From assembly GCA_000436115.1 (NCBI GenBank), contig FR894500.1:1-35779 (forward strand): DNA of 35,779 nucleotides, written 5' to 3'. Each line of letters opens with the position of its first letter. The stretch's first letter is position 1. Under the pieces are notes generated by a model. That model worked only from the letters and a program-made list of their open reading frames with translations, was not told the DNA's origin and did not search any database. Shown in pieces: positions 1-8,679 of the stretch. The translations under genes were made by a program, and so were the position numbers. Source of the DNA: Firmicutes bacterium CAG:534. Lineage in GTDB: Bacteria > Bacillota > Clostridia > Lachnospirales > Lachnospiraceae.

Positions 1-495
1 GAAAGTACACCACCCAAAGAAGTGGAAGCTCAGCCGATTGTAGCAGATCAGCCGGAGATAGTGGTGGCGCCGGAGGAGATGCACCTCTGTAACATGGAGT
101 GGGTGACCACCAAGGAACCCAGTGTAGGAGAGGATGGAGAAGAGTGTTATCGCTGCAGCTTTTGTGGAAGGACAGAGCAGAAGATGCCTATTCCCGGCGC
201 GGTGGCTTATGTAAAGGATCTGTATGGTTTCATTAAGGATGCGGCGCAAAATGGGCTGGTAACTTATGATGCAAAGACAAATACAGCCATTTCCGATTAT
301 ATCATACAGAAGATGGCGGAGAGAAGGGATGTGACTACGGTCATTTCTTTTGAATATAAGGGGGAAAAGTATCAGATCACCTTTTCGCCGGAAGCAGACT
401 ATGACGCACTGTTAAATGATGAGGAACAGTTTTATGGTTATCTGGGTCTAAGTGGGTATAAAGGCATTACGGTAGAAAAACTATCTGCGTCCTGA
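1..495 (+). CDS. C-terminal part of a zinc-ribbon-like (surface?) protein, 5' end outside window
   Basis: The frame is open from base 1 with no stop, so the gene starts upstream of the window; the GTG at position 22 is an internal codon rather than a convincing start because no ribosome binding site precedes it. The visible part has a Pro/Glu/Val-rich stretch, then a small cysteine motif (LCN ... ECYRCSFCG) of the kind found as a CxxC ribbon in Lachnospiraceae secreted proteins with a WVTTKEPT-like linker. A roughly 100-residue alpha/beta tail with no recognised family follows. No catalytic motif is visible. The role is unknown; location at the cell surface is only a guess from the linker style. 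It ends 132 bases before the exporter gene, which has its own promoter. Confidence 0.6.
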   Translation, partial: ESTPPKEVEAQPIVADQPEIVVAPEEMHLCNMEWVTTKEPSVGEDGEECYRCSFCGRTEQKMPIPGAVAYVKDLYGFIKDAAQNGLVTYDAKTNTAISDYIIQKMAERRDVTTVISFEYKGEKYQITFSPEADYDALLNDEEQFYGYLGLSGYKGITVEKLSAS

Positions 496-550
496 AGCAT
501 AAAAGCCGTGCAGTGCAAAAATCCTGAAGAAGTAAGGCGCAAAATCATCC

Positions 551-579
551 TTGCCACAGACGATGATAACGGGTATACT
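551..579 (+). promoter_or_regulatory. Predicted sigma-A promoter of the metal exporter gene
   Basis: The -35 box TTGCCA (551-556) is 17 bases from the -10 box TATACT (574-579); each matches the consensus at 5 of 6 positions. Transcription would start near 586, giving a leader of about 42 bases before the ATG at 628. I could not recognise a riboswitch in the 132-base gap. Confidence 0.6.
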
Positions 580-627
580 AAGGGATAAGCTTTTTGAAAC
601 CTATGTGGAAAGGAATTTGGTGCAGTC

Positions 628-1488
628 ATGTTGATCGATGCAGTGATAGATACCTTAATAGATGGGGGTAAGCTCTTGCCCTTTCTGTTTCTCACCTATC
701 TGGTGATGGAATATATTGAGCATAAAGCAGGAGGACAGGCACAGCAGATCATGCAAAGATCCGGAAAATTTGGGCCGGTGATCGGCGGCATTCTGGGAGT
801 GGTTCCTCAGTGCGGCTTTTCAGCAGCGGCGTCTAATCTTTATGCGGGAAGGATCATTACGCTGGGAACGTTGTTTTCGGTGTTTCTGTCCACCTCGGAT
901 GAGATGCTTCCTATTTTTATCTCTGAAAAGGTTGCTTTTGCAACGATGTTCAGAATTCTTGCCTTTAAGGCGCTTGTGGGAATTGCTGCGGGTCTGGTGA
1001 TCGACTTTGCGATCCGCAGAACCAGGAAAAGGGAACCGGAAGAGCTTCGCATAGACCATTTGTGTGAGCATCAGCATTGCCATTGCGGGGAAGGAAAGAT
1101 CCTGCAGCCTGCTGTCAGCCATACGCTTCAGGTATTTGGATTTATACTGATCATTTCCCTGATCTTAAATCTTCTGATCGGAGCCGTGGGACAGCAGCAG
1201 CTTGCTTCTTTCATTTCCACCAAACCGATTTTAGGACCTGTGCTTGCGGGGCTGGTAGGACTGATTCCGAACTGTGCTTCCTCTGTGGTGCTGACACAGC
1301 TCTATTTGGAAGGAGTGCTGGGAGCGGGCGCTATGATCGGCGGATTGCTGGCCGGGCAGGGAGTTGGACTTTTGGTGCTCTATAGCGTGAATGATGATTT
1401 AAAGGAAAACATCAGGATCACAGTTTTATTATATGTGATCGGAGTGGCGGTTGGCATCATCACAGAAATGCTGGGAATTGCTTTTTAA
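628..1488 (+). CDS. Putative heavy-metal / manganese exporter, ArsP_2 (DUF2899) family
   Basis: A 286-residue polytopic membrane protein. Two halves repeat the same pattern: GPVIGGILGVVPQCG (residues 49-63) and GPVLAGLVGLIPNCA (203-217), each followed by a polar small-residue stretch, as expected for an inverted-repeat transporter. Between the halves is a cytoplasmic loop with an unusual run of metal ligands, His144, Cys146, His148, His150, Cys151, His152 and Cys153. The family is annotated as a putative 10-TM heavy-metal or manganese exporter. The substrate is not shown by the sequence; the His/Cys loop argues for a soft or transition metal. The start ATG at 628 has AAAGGA about 13 bases upstream, a rather long spacing. 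A terminator follows directly. Confidence 0.75.
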   Translation: MLIDAVIDTLIDGGKLLPFLFLTYLVMEYIEHKAGGQAQQIMQRSGKFGPVIGGILGVVPQCGFSAAASNLYAGRIITLGTLFSVFLSTSDEMLPIFISEKVAFATMFRILAFKALVGIAAGLVIDFAIRRTRKREPEELRIDHLCEHQHCHCGEGKILQPAVSHTLQVFGFILIISLILNLLIGAVGQQQLASFISTKPILGPVLAGLVGLIPNCASSVVLTQLYLEGVLGAGAMIGGLLAGQGVGLLVLYSVNDDLKENIRITVLLYVIGVAVGIITEMLGIAF

Positions 1489-1502
1489 GATCAGTACAGG
1501 GT

Positions 1503-1540
1503 AAAAGGCTGTCGGGATAGAAAAACCCGGCAGCCTTTTT
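1503..1540. terminator. Bidirectional rho-independent terminator
   Basis: A 14-bp stem (1503-1516 with 1526-1539, one G-T pair) with a 9-base loop. An A run flanks the left side and a T run the right, so it can stop the exporter transcript moving right and the ABC/GH113 transcript moving left. Confidence 0.85.
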
Positions 1541-1576
1541 AGGGGGATATATAATAAAATAGGGAAATGGCGGTAA

Positions 1577-3394
1577 TTAACTCTGGAGACTTTGCAGGCT
1601 CTGCATATTATAAAACTCTCCTTTCAGAGCCATAAGCTCTTCGTAGGTACCGAATTCTTCCAGCCCTCCGTGGCCTACAACGGCAATCCGGTGGGCGTCC
1701 CTTATGGTAGATAGTCTGTGTGCAACAATTAAGGTGGTACGGTTTTGTACCAGATTGTGGATAGCATCCTGGATCTTACGCTCGGAAATGGTATCCAGAG
1801 CGGAGGTTGCCTCATCCAGGATTAAAATGCTGGGATCCCTGATGAATGCACGGGCAATAGAGATCCGCTGGCGCTGACCGCCGGATAAGTTGCTTCCGTG
1901 TTCTGTGATCTTGGTGTCCAGTCCGTCCGGCAGAGAAGCGATCAGCTCATCCAGATTAGCAGCCTTGATCACTTCCATCAGCTGTTCATCAGAAATATGG
2001 TTCATGCCGTAGGTAATATTTTCCCGGATCGTACCGGAAAATAAAATGGACTGCTGTGGTACAACTGCAATATGGCTGCGGTAGCTTTGCAGGTTCAGGG
2101 AAGTGATATCCTGTCCATCGATCAGTACCTGTCCGCCTGTGGCCTTCAAAAAGCCGATCACCATATTTAAAATGGTTGTTTTGCCTGCGCCGGAGCTTCC
2201 TACAAAGGCAATGGTTTCACCCGGTTCAATATGAAAATTCAGATCCTGGAGCACCGGGGCATCCGCATCAGGATATTGAAAAGCTACATGGCGAAAGGTA
2301 ATATCGCCATTTATTTTCTTTACCTTCTTCTTGTTCCTGGTATCCTCCACATCATGGCAGAGCAGAATGTCCCCGATAGAATTCACGGATTCCAACCCCT
2401 TTGAGATGATGGGAAGCAGGGTGATGACATTGGATACCTGGCCTACAATGGAAGAAAAATAGGTCTGGTACATCACAACCTCTCCCACGGAAATCTTCCC
2501 CTGAGATGCAAGGTAACCGGTAAAGCCAAGGCAGATTACCTGAAACAGCTGGAATGCCACCCAGCTGATAGAGGAAAAGTAGGTCTGGATCATATCAAGC
2601 TTTAAGCCTTTTTCTGCCACATGTCCAAGCTGGCGATCCATTTTCTTGGTTTCCTGTTTTTCCAGGGCATGCGCCCTGGTGACAGGGATCAGCTCCACCA
2701 TTTCCATGACCTTAACGGAGGTTTCCTCCATTTCCCGGCGGAAATCGGAATTGTACTTTTTGATCTTTCCCCGGAAGGTGACCATTAAGAACACGGCAAC
2801 CGGTATGGTGGCAAGAAAGAAAAGGAAAACCGTCATGCTTTTAAAGATGACAATGCCAAAGGCCACCATAACGTTTAAAAGAATGCTTAACACCGTGATA
2901 AAGATCTGGGAGGAGAGCGTTTCAATCTGCTCTACATCACGCATGATCTTGGACTGAAGGCGTCCGGACTGCATTTCATTGTGATAGGAAATGGAAAGCT
3001 GCTGGAGCTTGCGTACCAGAGAGCTTCTAAGTCCCCGCTCCACACTTCTGACTGTTTTGGCATAAAGCCAGGTATGGATATAATTGGAAAAAATATTCTG
3101 AACCACGAAAAAGGACATGATCAGAACATTTATCAGTATTTTAATGCCTGCATTATCCGGCCTTTGGGTTGCAAGGTTGATAATGTTGGAGGTAATGATC
3201 GGAAGGATCCACACCGGGGAATGCTTTATGGCAAAAAACAAAATGGAGAAAAACAGCTTCACATAATGTCCCTTGTAGATCCCGAGAAGGATTTTCAGGC
3301 TGTTGCCTTCATTCCGGTTAAAGGTCTCAAGAAGCGCCTTTTCCGATTCGTCCAGATCGATTTCTTCCGGCTGCGTAAATTTTTCAATCATCAT
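1577..3394 (-). CDS. ABC exporter, fused permease and ATPase
   Basis: A 605-residue half-transporter of the MsbA/LmrA type. Residues about 40-320 hold the six-helix exporter membrane domain. The nucleotide-binding domain shows Walker A GSSGAGKTT (399-407), a Q-loop (QQ at 447-448), signature LSGGQRQR (503-510), Walker B ILILDEATSALD (523-534) and the H-loop His559, so all ATPase residues are present. It probably works as a homodimer, as no partner half-transporter lies beside it. The substrate cannot be read from the sequence. The gene starts 15 bases after the GH113-like gene and very likely shares its transcript. The start is a double ATG (MMIEKF) preceded by only a weak ribosome site, GTGGGAT. 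Confidence 0.9.
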   Translation of the reverse strand: MMIEKFTQPEEIDLDESEKALLETFNRNEGNSLKILLGIYKGHYVKLFFSILFFAIKHSPVWILPIITSNIINLATQRPDNAGIKILINVLIMSFFVVQNIFSNYIHTWLYAKTVRSVERGLRSSLVRKLQQLSISYHNEMQSGRLQSKIMRDVEQIETLSSQIFITVLSILLNVMVAFGIVIFKSMTVFLFFLATIPVAVFLMVTFRGKIKKYNSDFRREMEETSVKVMEMVELIPVTRAHALEKQETKKMDRQLGHVAEKGLKLDMIQTYFSSISWVAFQLFQVICLGFTGYLASQGKISVGEVVMYQTYFSSIVGQVSNVITLLPIISKGLESVNSIGDILLCHDVEDTRNKKKVKKINGDITFRHVAFQYPDADAPVLQDLNFHIEPGETIAFVGSSGAGKTTILNMVIGFLKATGGQVLIDGQDITSLNLQSYRSHIAVVPQQSILFSGTIRENITYGMNHISDEQLMEVIKAANLDELIASLPDGLDTKITEHGSNLSGGQRQRISIARAFIRDPSILILDEATSALDTISERKIQDAIHNLVQNRTTLIVAHRLSTIRDAHRIAVVGHGGLEEFGTYEELMALKGEFYNMQSLQSLQS

Positions 3395-3409
3395 GTTATC
3401 CCACTGACA

Positions 3410-4339
3410 TTAAAACATGTCGTAATATTTTTTAACGATCTGTTGGGCCGGCTTGCCGTAAATATCATATCCCCAATTCGCATCCGCCTTACAGAGGGGA
3501 TATTGCTTCCATGCCCAGTCCCAAAGACAGAAGCCCTGCACAAAGGAACGTTTCCTGCAGGCTTCAAACATGGTCTGATACCAGTCTGCCTGCTCCTGCA
3601 GGTCAATTTCGCCGCGGACGGTCCAGTCATTGGGAACCTTTCCTGCACCGCGTGTGGACATGCAGCCGCACTCTGCGAAAAAGAAGGGCTTTTTAAACTT
3701 TTCTACAACGGCTTCAATACGGTCAAGCTGCCTGTCCCAGTCATCAGTGGGGTAGTAGCCGCTTGAACAGATATAATCGACACAATCCCACCAGGTAACA
3801 TTGTCTTCCTGGTATTTGTCAGCATTATAGGTGACAGGACCGTCATAAACGGTGCGGATCTGGGCGATCAGCTTACGCCATTCCTCGCTTCTGCGGTCGG
3901 TCTGAACCATTTCACAGCCGGCGATAAACATTTCACAGCCGGTTTCCTTTGCAAGTCTGGCAAAGTGAAGCTGAAATTCCGTATAGGACCGGAACCAGTT
4001 CCCCCACTTAGGCTCGCAGGGCACATCCTTATCAAAAAAATTAATGTGTGCACGCCAGGTACCATTCTTACAGTTGACGGTGGGCTTCAATGCAACAAGC
4101 AGCCCCTTCTTATGAATATAGTCGATCATGCTGATCAGTTCTTCATCAGAAATGGTTGCATCAGAGGTAAAATCGATCTCCTCTGACTGAGGGGTTTCCT
4201 GAAGTGCGTTGGGCACCAGGGTGATAAAATTTGCACCGGTTCCTTCTGCAAGATGATCAAAGCTCTCAAAGGCTTCTTTTGTAAGAAAACTCCCTTTTGG
4301 ACAAAATGGGGCAAAAGTGATCCCTTTTAAGAATTGCAT
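3410..4339 (-). CDS. GH113-like TIM-barrel glycoside hydrolase
   Basis: A 309-residue soluble protein without a signal peptide, resembling glycoside hydrolase family 113 (endo-beta-mannanase or beta-mannosidase-like, clan GH-A). In clan GH-A two glutamates act as acid/base and nucleophile on strands 4 and 7. The best candidates are Glu143 in FIAGCEM and Glu223 in FFFAECG. The Trp-rich C-terminus (FCLWDWAW) fits a sugar-binding cleft. The enzyme would act in the cytoplasm on short oligosaccharides. It is the first gene of a leftward pair with the ABC exporter and is divergent from an AraC-type regulator. AAAGGA lies 7 bases before the ATG. The exact substrate is unknown. Confidence 0.8.
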   Translation of the reverse strand: MQFLKGITFAPFCPKGSFLTKEAFESFDHLAEGTGANFITLVPNALQETPQSEEIDFTSDATISDEELISMIDYIHKKGLLVALKPTVNCKNGTWRAHINFFDKDVPCEPKWGNWFRSYTEFQLHFARLAKETGCEMFIAGCEMVQTDRRSEEWRKLIAQIRTVYDGPVTYNADKYQEDNVTWWDCVDYICSSGYYPTDDWDRQLDRIEAVVEKFKKPFFFAECGCMSTRGAGKVPNDWTVRGEIDLQEQADWYQTMFEACRKRSFVQGFCLWDWAWKQYPLCKADANWGYDIYGKPAQQIVKKYYDMF

Positions 4340-4376
4340 GGCTACGTCCTTTCAATACTTGTTGAATGTTATAAAA

Positions 4377-4385
4377 ATTGTAGCA
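4377..4385 (-). promoter_or_regulatory. Possible extended -10 promoter for GH113/ABC pair
   Basis: Read leftward, the sequence is TGCTACAAT, an extended -10 (TGnTACAAT). No good -35 is present at 17 bases, which would fit a promoter that needs an activator. Confidence 0.4.
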
Positions 4386-4403
4386 CCGGGAAAAAAATTC
4401 CGC

Positions 4404-4409
4404 TATAAT
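4404..4409 (+). promoter_or_regulatory. Predicted -10 box for the AraC-type regulator gene
   Basis: A perfect TATAAT lies 42 bases before the ATG at 4452. The -35 region is poor (TTGTAG is 20 bases away). Confidence 0.45.
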
Positions 4410-4451
4410 GTAGCCATATAAAAATTGTAAAAATCTATTCAGGAGACCGCC

Positions 4452-5327
4452 ATGCAGTATTTGTTTGAATATTGTGATACTCTTAACTTTCCATATGAAG
4501 CTTTTCGGTATGATACGTCGACTATGCCCTTCCCCATCAGGCCTCACTGGCATTATTTTATGGAGATCCTTTATATGCTCGAGGGGACGGCTCTGGTAGA
4601 GTGTGACGGGCAAAGCTATGTGGCCCAGGAGGGAGACCTGATCCTGTTCCATCCGGAGACCGTACATGCTATTTATACCGCTACGAATGTTCCGCTGAAA
4701 TATGATGTGTTGAAGTTTGACGTGAACAGGCTGTATACGGAAAACAGCTATGCGCCCAAGCTCCGCGTCATTCTGGATAGTGCAAGCAAGAGCTCCAAAG
4801 CCAGCATCTTTTTTAAGGAAAGCCAGCTGGAGGGTCTGGTAGTTTCTGATATTTTTGAGGAGTGCTGTAAAGAGCTTGAGCAGCAGGATTATGGCTACGA
4901 TATTGTGATCCATAATAAGATCTGCTATCTTCTGGTGCAGATCATAAGACTGTGGAGACACGCCGGATTTAATACGGATGCAGCAGCAGCCCATGCAAGA
5001 GAAACGAATTCCATCCATGCTATTACCTCTTATATCGATTCTCATGTAGGGGAAGCCATAAGGGTGGAGGATCTGGCGGAAATGTGTAATATGAGCTATT
5101 CCTATTTTGCCAAGAATTTTAAGCAGTATTACGGCCGCTCCTGTAAGGAATATATTGAATTTATCCGGGTCAGCAAGGCAGCGGATCTTCTGCTCTTTAC
5201 AGACTTTGATTTAAGCTATATCAGCCAGGAAACGGGTTTTTCCGACAGCAGCCACCTGATCAAGATTTTCCGGAAATGGAAGGGGGTAACCCCCAAGCAG
5301 TTTAAGAAGCAGCATATGGAGATATAA
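4452..5327 (+). CDS. AraC-family transcriptional regulator with N-terminal cupin
   Basis: A 291-residue regulator. The N-terminal half is a cupin sensor domain, with the HWHYFMEILYMLEG and LILFHPETVHAI motifs that mark the sugar-responsive AraC/RhaR type. The C-terminal 100 residues form the double helix-turn-helix, including VEDLAEMCNMSYSYFAKNFK and SYISQETGFSDSSHLIKIFRK, and end in the typical GVTPKQFKK. It is transcribed away from the GH113/ABC pair and very probably controls it in response to a sugar, through the 13-bp repeats between them. AGGAG lies just before the ATG. Confidence 0.9.
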   Translation: MQYLFEYCDTLNFPYEAFRYDTSTMPFPIRPHWHYFMEILYMLEGTALVECDGQSYVAQEGDLILFHPETVHAIYTATNVPLKYDVLKFDVNRLYTENSYAPKLRVILDSASKSSKASIFFKESQLEGLVVSDIFEECCKELEQQDYGYDIVIHNKICYLLVQIIRLWRHAGFNTDAAAAHARETNSIHAITSYIDSHVGEAIRVEDLAEMCNMSYSYFAKNFKQYYGRSCKEYIEFIRVSKAADLLLFTDFDLSYISQETGFSDSSHLIKIFRKWKGVTPKQFKKQHMEI

Positions 5328-5382
5328 TACCTATTGCTCTTATAAGGCGGAATATGTTATATTGATTGTGTATCTATTTTAG

Positions 5383-5399
5383 TACAATTTTGAATTGTA
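5383..5399. promoter_or_regulatory. 17-bp dyad, candidate operator of the GGDEF/EAL gene
   Basis: TACAATT (5383-5389) and AATTGTA (5393-5399) form a perfect inverted repeat around a 3-base spacer, 24 bases before the ATG at 5423. The half-site AATTGTA is shared with the 13-bp repeats at 4370 and 4417. Confidence 0.45.
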
Positions 5400-5422
5400 T
5401 AAGATCGATGTGAGGGAAAGCA

Positions 5423-8400
5423 ATGGAGATAGAGGATAGGAAGCAGCTGGAACAAAGGATTGCCGAGCTGGAACGCCAACTGAAGAATGAACGTCAGAAG
5501 CAGCAGTGGGCATTAGAAGGCGAGGACAGCGGCTTATGGGAGTATGACATTAAGGCAAAGCGCCTTACCCAGAGCAGCAAGCTGGAAGGCAAATGGAGAG
5601 ATGCGAACCTGGTTGTGGAAAATTACCGCGAGCAGATGAAGGAAAGGAATTTGATCCATCCGGAGGATGAGCAGGTCTTTGAAGCCTATTGTGACAGTAT
5701 GGACCGGGGGGATCCTCATATCATGTATGAAATGAGAATTCTCCGTGATAACGGGAGATTTGGATGGATCCGCCAGGAGGGAAACACCATTTATGATGAA
5801 AAGGGTGTTCCTGTCAAGGTGATCGGCAAGGTTCTGGATGTAACCGGTGAAAAAAGGGATAACAAACGCCTGGAGTGTGAGGTGACCCGGGATATGCTTA
5901 CCGGCTTATACAACTATGATGTTGCCAGGAAGATGATAGAGAAAAAGCTTCAGGATCCTGCAAAAGAAGCAGGAGCTTTGTTTCTTATGGACCTGGATGA
6001 TTTTGCAGAACAAAATACAGCCTACGGCACGGTGTTTGGGGATTCTGTGCTGGAAATGGCTGCTAATATTGTTTATACCAGCTTTAAGGCAAAGGATATT
6101 GTGGGCCGAATAGACGGGGACGAGTTTCTTGTTTATGCTTCCGGGATCTGCAACAGAAAGGACATTGAGAACCTTTTAAATAAATTGATGATCCGGCTTT
6201 CCAGATTTGCGGAAGAGCGGGAAGGAAATCATTGCAGCATCAGCATAGGCGTTGCGATCAGCCCGGAAGACGGCAGAAGCTATGAGAAGCTGTATCACAG
6301 CGCAGATCTTGCACTTTACAGAGCCAAAAAGGAAGGAAAGAGTAAATACTGCTTCTTTGACCGGGAAGAGAATTATGATACCTCTCTGGGGGAGACAGGC
6401 AGGAAGTTGGCGCATAAGAAGAAGGATCAGGCTCTGGCAGGGCAGGATTACCTGAATATCAACAAGGATCTGTTTGACTTTGCCTTTAAGTGCATTAATA
6501 CGGAAGAAAATTTTTATTACGCCATTGAAAAGATCTTTGAAGAAGTGAGCCTTTATTTTGGCATGGATCGGAGCATCCTTCTGGAAAGAGACAAAGGAAG
6601 CGATGAAATTTTCGTAACGGCAGGGTGGTCCAGGGAAGACGATGGCAATGACAGGGCGCTGATGGAACAGACCGGTAAGGTAAACTGGTATGTGATGGAG
6701 CAGTATTACCGCCATGTGGAATATAATATCCTTCAGGATGGCAGGGACGGCCATGAGGATTATAAAAAAGATATTACACAGATGAAAAGAGTTCCCATTT
6801 CTGCCATACAGTTCCCCATTATGGATGGCTCTAAGATGGCAGGCGTCCTTACCTTTGAAAGCTGGACCAAGAGAAAGTGGGGAGTTGCGGAGATCGCAAC
6901 CCTGTCCAGTATTACCAAGATGATTACCAGCTATCTGCTGCAGAAGCAGACCAAGGCAGAGCTGGAAATGGAATATATTGTGGGCAAGAAGGCAATGGAT
7001 GTGCAGAAGCTGATCTATTACGTTGTGGGAGAGGAAGACCACCAGATCAAGTTTCTGAGCCATTATGCCAGAGAATGCTATCCCATGGCAAGGAGCGGAC
7101 AGCTTTGCTACAAAGCGTTTATGAACAGGGAGACTCCCTGCCCTGCCTGCCCGATCCAGGGACTGAAAGAGGGAGCCGGACAGAATACGGTAGAGTATTA
7201 TGACGAGGAAGAAGATAACTGGTACACCTTGAATGCGTCACATATGAATGAGACCAAGGTGAAAAAGCATGAGGTTATTATCTGCAGATCCAACATTACC
7301 ACTTTTCTGGAAAGGGTAAAGGGAGAGGATCAGCTTACCGGCGTCATGTCCTATGAAAAGTTCAAGCTGGAAGCAACCAGAATGCTGCGAAGAAACCATG
7401 AGGAGTATGGGCTGGCATTTCTCGGGATTCAGGATTTCTCCAGGATCAATGATGAATACGGTTATGAGGTAGGAGATCAGGTGCTTAGGACATTTGCAGC
7501 GGAAATGTCGGCAAGAAGGGCAGATGATGAGCTTGTATGCCGTATCAAGGGAGATGACTTTGCAGCCTTGATAAAGAGAAGATCAGTAGAACAGATGCGG
7601 AAGAATATGCAGCTGTTTTCCGAACTTTTGACGAAACGGTTCCGGGAAAGATTTCCGGGAATTTCCATTAACTGCTTCTGCGGCGTTTATAATGTGCCGG
7701 ATGATGAGAAGTACATCAGTAAGTGCCTGGATAAGGCCATGAAGGCAAGAAAGCTTGCCCTCAACAAAATTTATGAGGGTGGCGCATATATGTATTCAAA
7801 GGAAGTAGAACTGGAGGATAAAGAGCGGAGCGACATGAGCCGCACGATCAAGGATTCCCTTGAAAAGGGCATGTTCCGGGTATATTTCCAGCCCAAGGTG
7901 GATATTGTGACCGGAAAGATCCGGGGAGCGGAAGCCTTAGTCCGTCTGCTTGATAAAGAGGGAAAGCTGATCTCTCCCGGAAGATTTATACCCCTTGCGG
8001 AGGAGAACGGGCAGATCCTTGAAATTGATAATTTTGTTTATAAAGAAACCTTCCGGTTAATGCAGAAATGGCAGCAGGAGGGAGAGCAGGTTCCCCTGAT
8101 CTCTGTGAATGTATCAAGACTCCACCTTCTGCAGGACGAGCTGCCTCAGTACATAAAGAGCCTGAGCGACGAGTATGGGTTAAAACCCGAGCAGATCGAG
8201 CTTGAGATCACGGAGAGTGTTTTCTTCCAGGATATGGAACGTCTGGTAGCGATCATTAAGCAGATGAGAGATTTGGGCTTTGTGATTTCCATGGATGATT
8301 TCGGGGCAGGATTTTCCACCTTAAGCCTGATGAAATCCCTGCCGGTAGATGTGATCAAGTTAGATGGAAGCTTTTTCTTAAAGAGCGAGCTGGATGACAA

Positions 8401-8593
8401 GAATAAGGCGGTTATTGCCGCTATGCTCCATCTGGCAGAAAATCTCGGCTTTGAAGTGATCGCTGAAGGAGTGGAGAAAAAGGAACAGGTAGATTTCATA
8501 AGAGGCCAGGGAGGACGTCTGGTACAGGGTTATTACTATTATAAGCCGATGCCAGCGGATGAATTTGAAAAATTATTGACAGAGAAAAAGTAG
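5423..8593 (+). CDS. Multidomain c-di-GMP protein (PAS-GGDEF-GAF-PAS-GGDEF-EAL), probable phosphodiesterase
   Basis: 1056 residues. Order: short coiled coil (1-30), PAS (about 30-145), GGDEF-fold (153-315), GAF-like (about 345-515), a Cys-containing PAS-like domain (about 525-630), a second GGDEF-fold (635-790) and EAL (805-1056). The first GGDEF motif is DGDEF (231-235); the second is KGDDF (709-713) and has lost the metal-binding Asp of the DxD segment (LGIQDF). Synthesis is therefore doubtful for the second and uncertain for the first. The EAL domain is intact: EALVR (837-841), Asn896, ELEITES with Glu928, DDFG (958-961), Lys979 and EGVE (1015-1018). No membrane segment is seen, so it is a cytosolic sensor. 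It stands alone with its own terminator and could control the flagellar and Tad genes downstream. Confidence 0.9.
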   Translation: MEIEDRKQLEQRIAELERQLKNERQKQQWALEGEDSGLWEYDIKAKRLTQSSKLEGKWRDANLVVENYREQMKERNLIHPEDEQVFEAYCDSMDRGDPHIMYEMRILRDNGRFGWIRQEGNTIYDEKGVPVKVIGKVLDVTGEKRDNKRLECEVTRDMLTGLYNYDVARKMIEKKLQDPAKEAGALFLMDLDDFAEQNTAYGTVFGDSVLEMAANIVYTSFKAKDIVGRIDGDEFLVYASGICNRKDIENLLNKLMIRLSRFAEEREGNHCSISIGVAISPEDGRSYEKLYHSADLALYRAKKEGKSKYCFFDREENYDTSLGETGRKLAHKKKDQALAGQDYLNINKDLFDFAFKCINTEENFYYAIEKIFEEVSLYFGMDRSILLERDKGSDEIFVTAGWSREDDGNDRALMEQTGKVNWYVMEQYYRHVEYNILQDGRDGHEDYKKDITQMKRVPISAIQFPIMDGSKMAGVLTFESWTKRKWGVAEIATLSSITKMITSYLLQKQTKAELEMEYIVGKKAMDVQKLIYYVVGEEDHQIKFLSHYARECYPMARSGQLCYKAFMNRETPCPACPIQGLKEGAGQNTVEYYDEEEDNWYTLNASHMNETKVKKHEVIICRSNITTFLERVKGEDQLTGVMSYEKFKLEATRMLRRNHEEYGLAFLGIQDFSRINDEYGYEVGDQVLRTFAAEMSARRADDELVCRIKGDDFAALIKRRSVEQMRKNMQLFSELLTKRFRERFPGISINCFCGVYNVPDDEKYISKCLDKAMKARKLALNKIYEGGAYMYSKEVELEDKERSDMSRTIKDSLEKGMFRVYFQPKVDIVTGKIRGAEALVRLLDKEGKLISPGRFIPLAEENGQILEIDNFVYKETFRLMQKWQQEGEQVPLISVNVSRLHLLQDELPQYIKSLSDEYGLKPEQIELEITESVFFQDMERLVAIIKQMRDLGFVISMDDFGAGFSTLSLMKSLPVDVIKLDGSFFLKSELDDKNKAVIAAMLHLAENLGFEVIAEGVEKKEQVDFIRGQGGRLVQGYYYYKPMPADEFEKLLTEKK

Positions 8594-8618
8594 AGATCGC
8601 TGCAAAAAATAAAGAAGT

Positions 8619-8652
8619 ATTCCCGGTTTCCGAAAGGAGACCGGGAATTTTT
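8619..8652 (+). terminator. Rho-independent terminator after the GGDEF/EAL gene
   Basis: A 13-bp stem (ATTCCCGGTTTCC paired with GGAGACCGGGAAT, one G-T pair) closed by a GAAA tetraloop and followed by TTTTTAT. Confidence 0.9.
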
Positions 8653-8679
8653 ATATTCAAAAATAAAAGCAGAGCATGA

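Larger units (their letters stand above)
4370..4429. repeat. Pair of identical 13-bp direct repeats in divergent promoter region
   Basis: TATAAAAATTGTA occurs at 4370-4382 and again at 4417-4429, start-to-start distance 47 bases. The pair brackets the rightward -10 box at 4404-4409, and the left copy overlaps the leftward extended -10. This arrangement suits direct-repeat operators of an AraC-family regulator, but binding is inferred. Confidence 0.6.

Noticed and set aside
496..627. Riboswitch (Mn, yybP-ykoY, or cobalamin) before the exporter
   Set aside because: I searched for the conserved boxes of these classes and found none; the promoter at 551-579 leaves only about 42 bases of leader.
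2981..3766. 261-residue rightward open frame
   Set aside because: Lies wholly antisense to the ABC exporter and GH113-like genes, whose domains are clear; the translation has no family features and no ribosome site.
4266..5045. 259-residue leftward open frame across the AraC gene
   Set aside because: Antisense to the AraC regulator, and overlaps the GH113 start region; no domain signal.
6176..7063. 295-residue leftward open frame
   Set aside because: Antisense shadow of the c-di-GMP protein; hydrophobic His/Leu-rich translation typical of reversed GC-moderate coding DNA.
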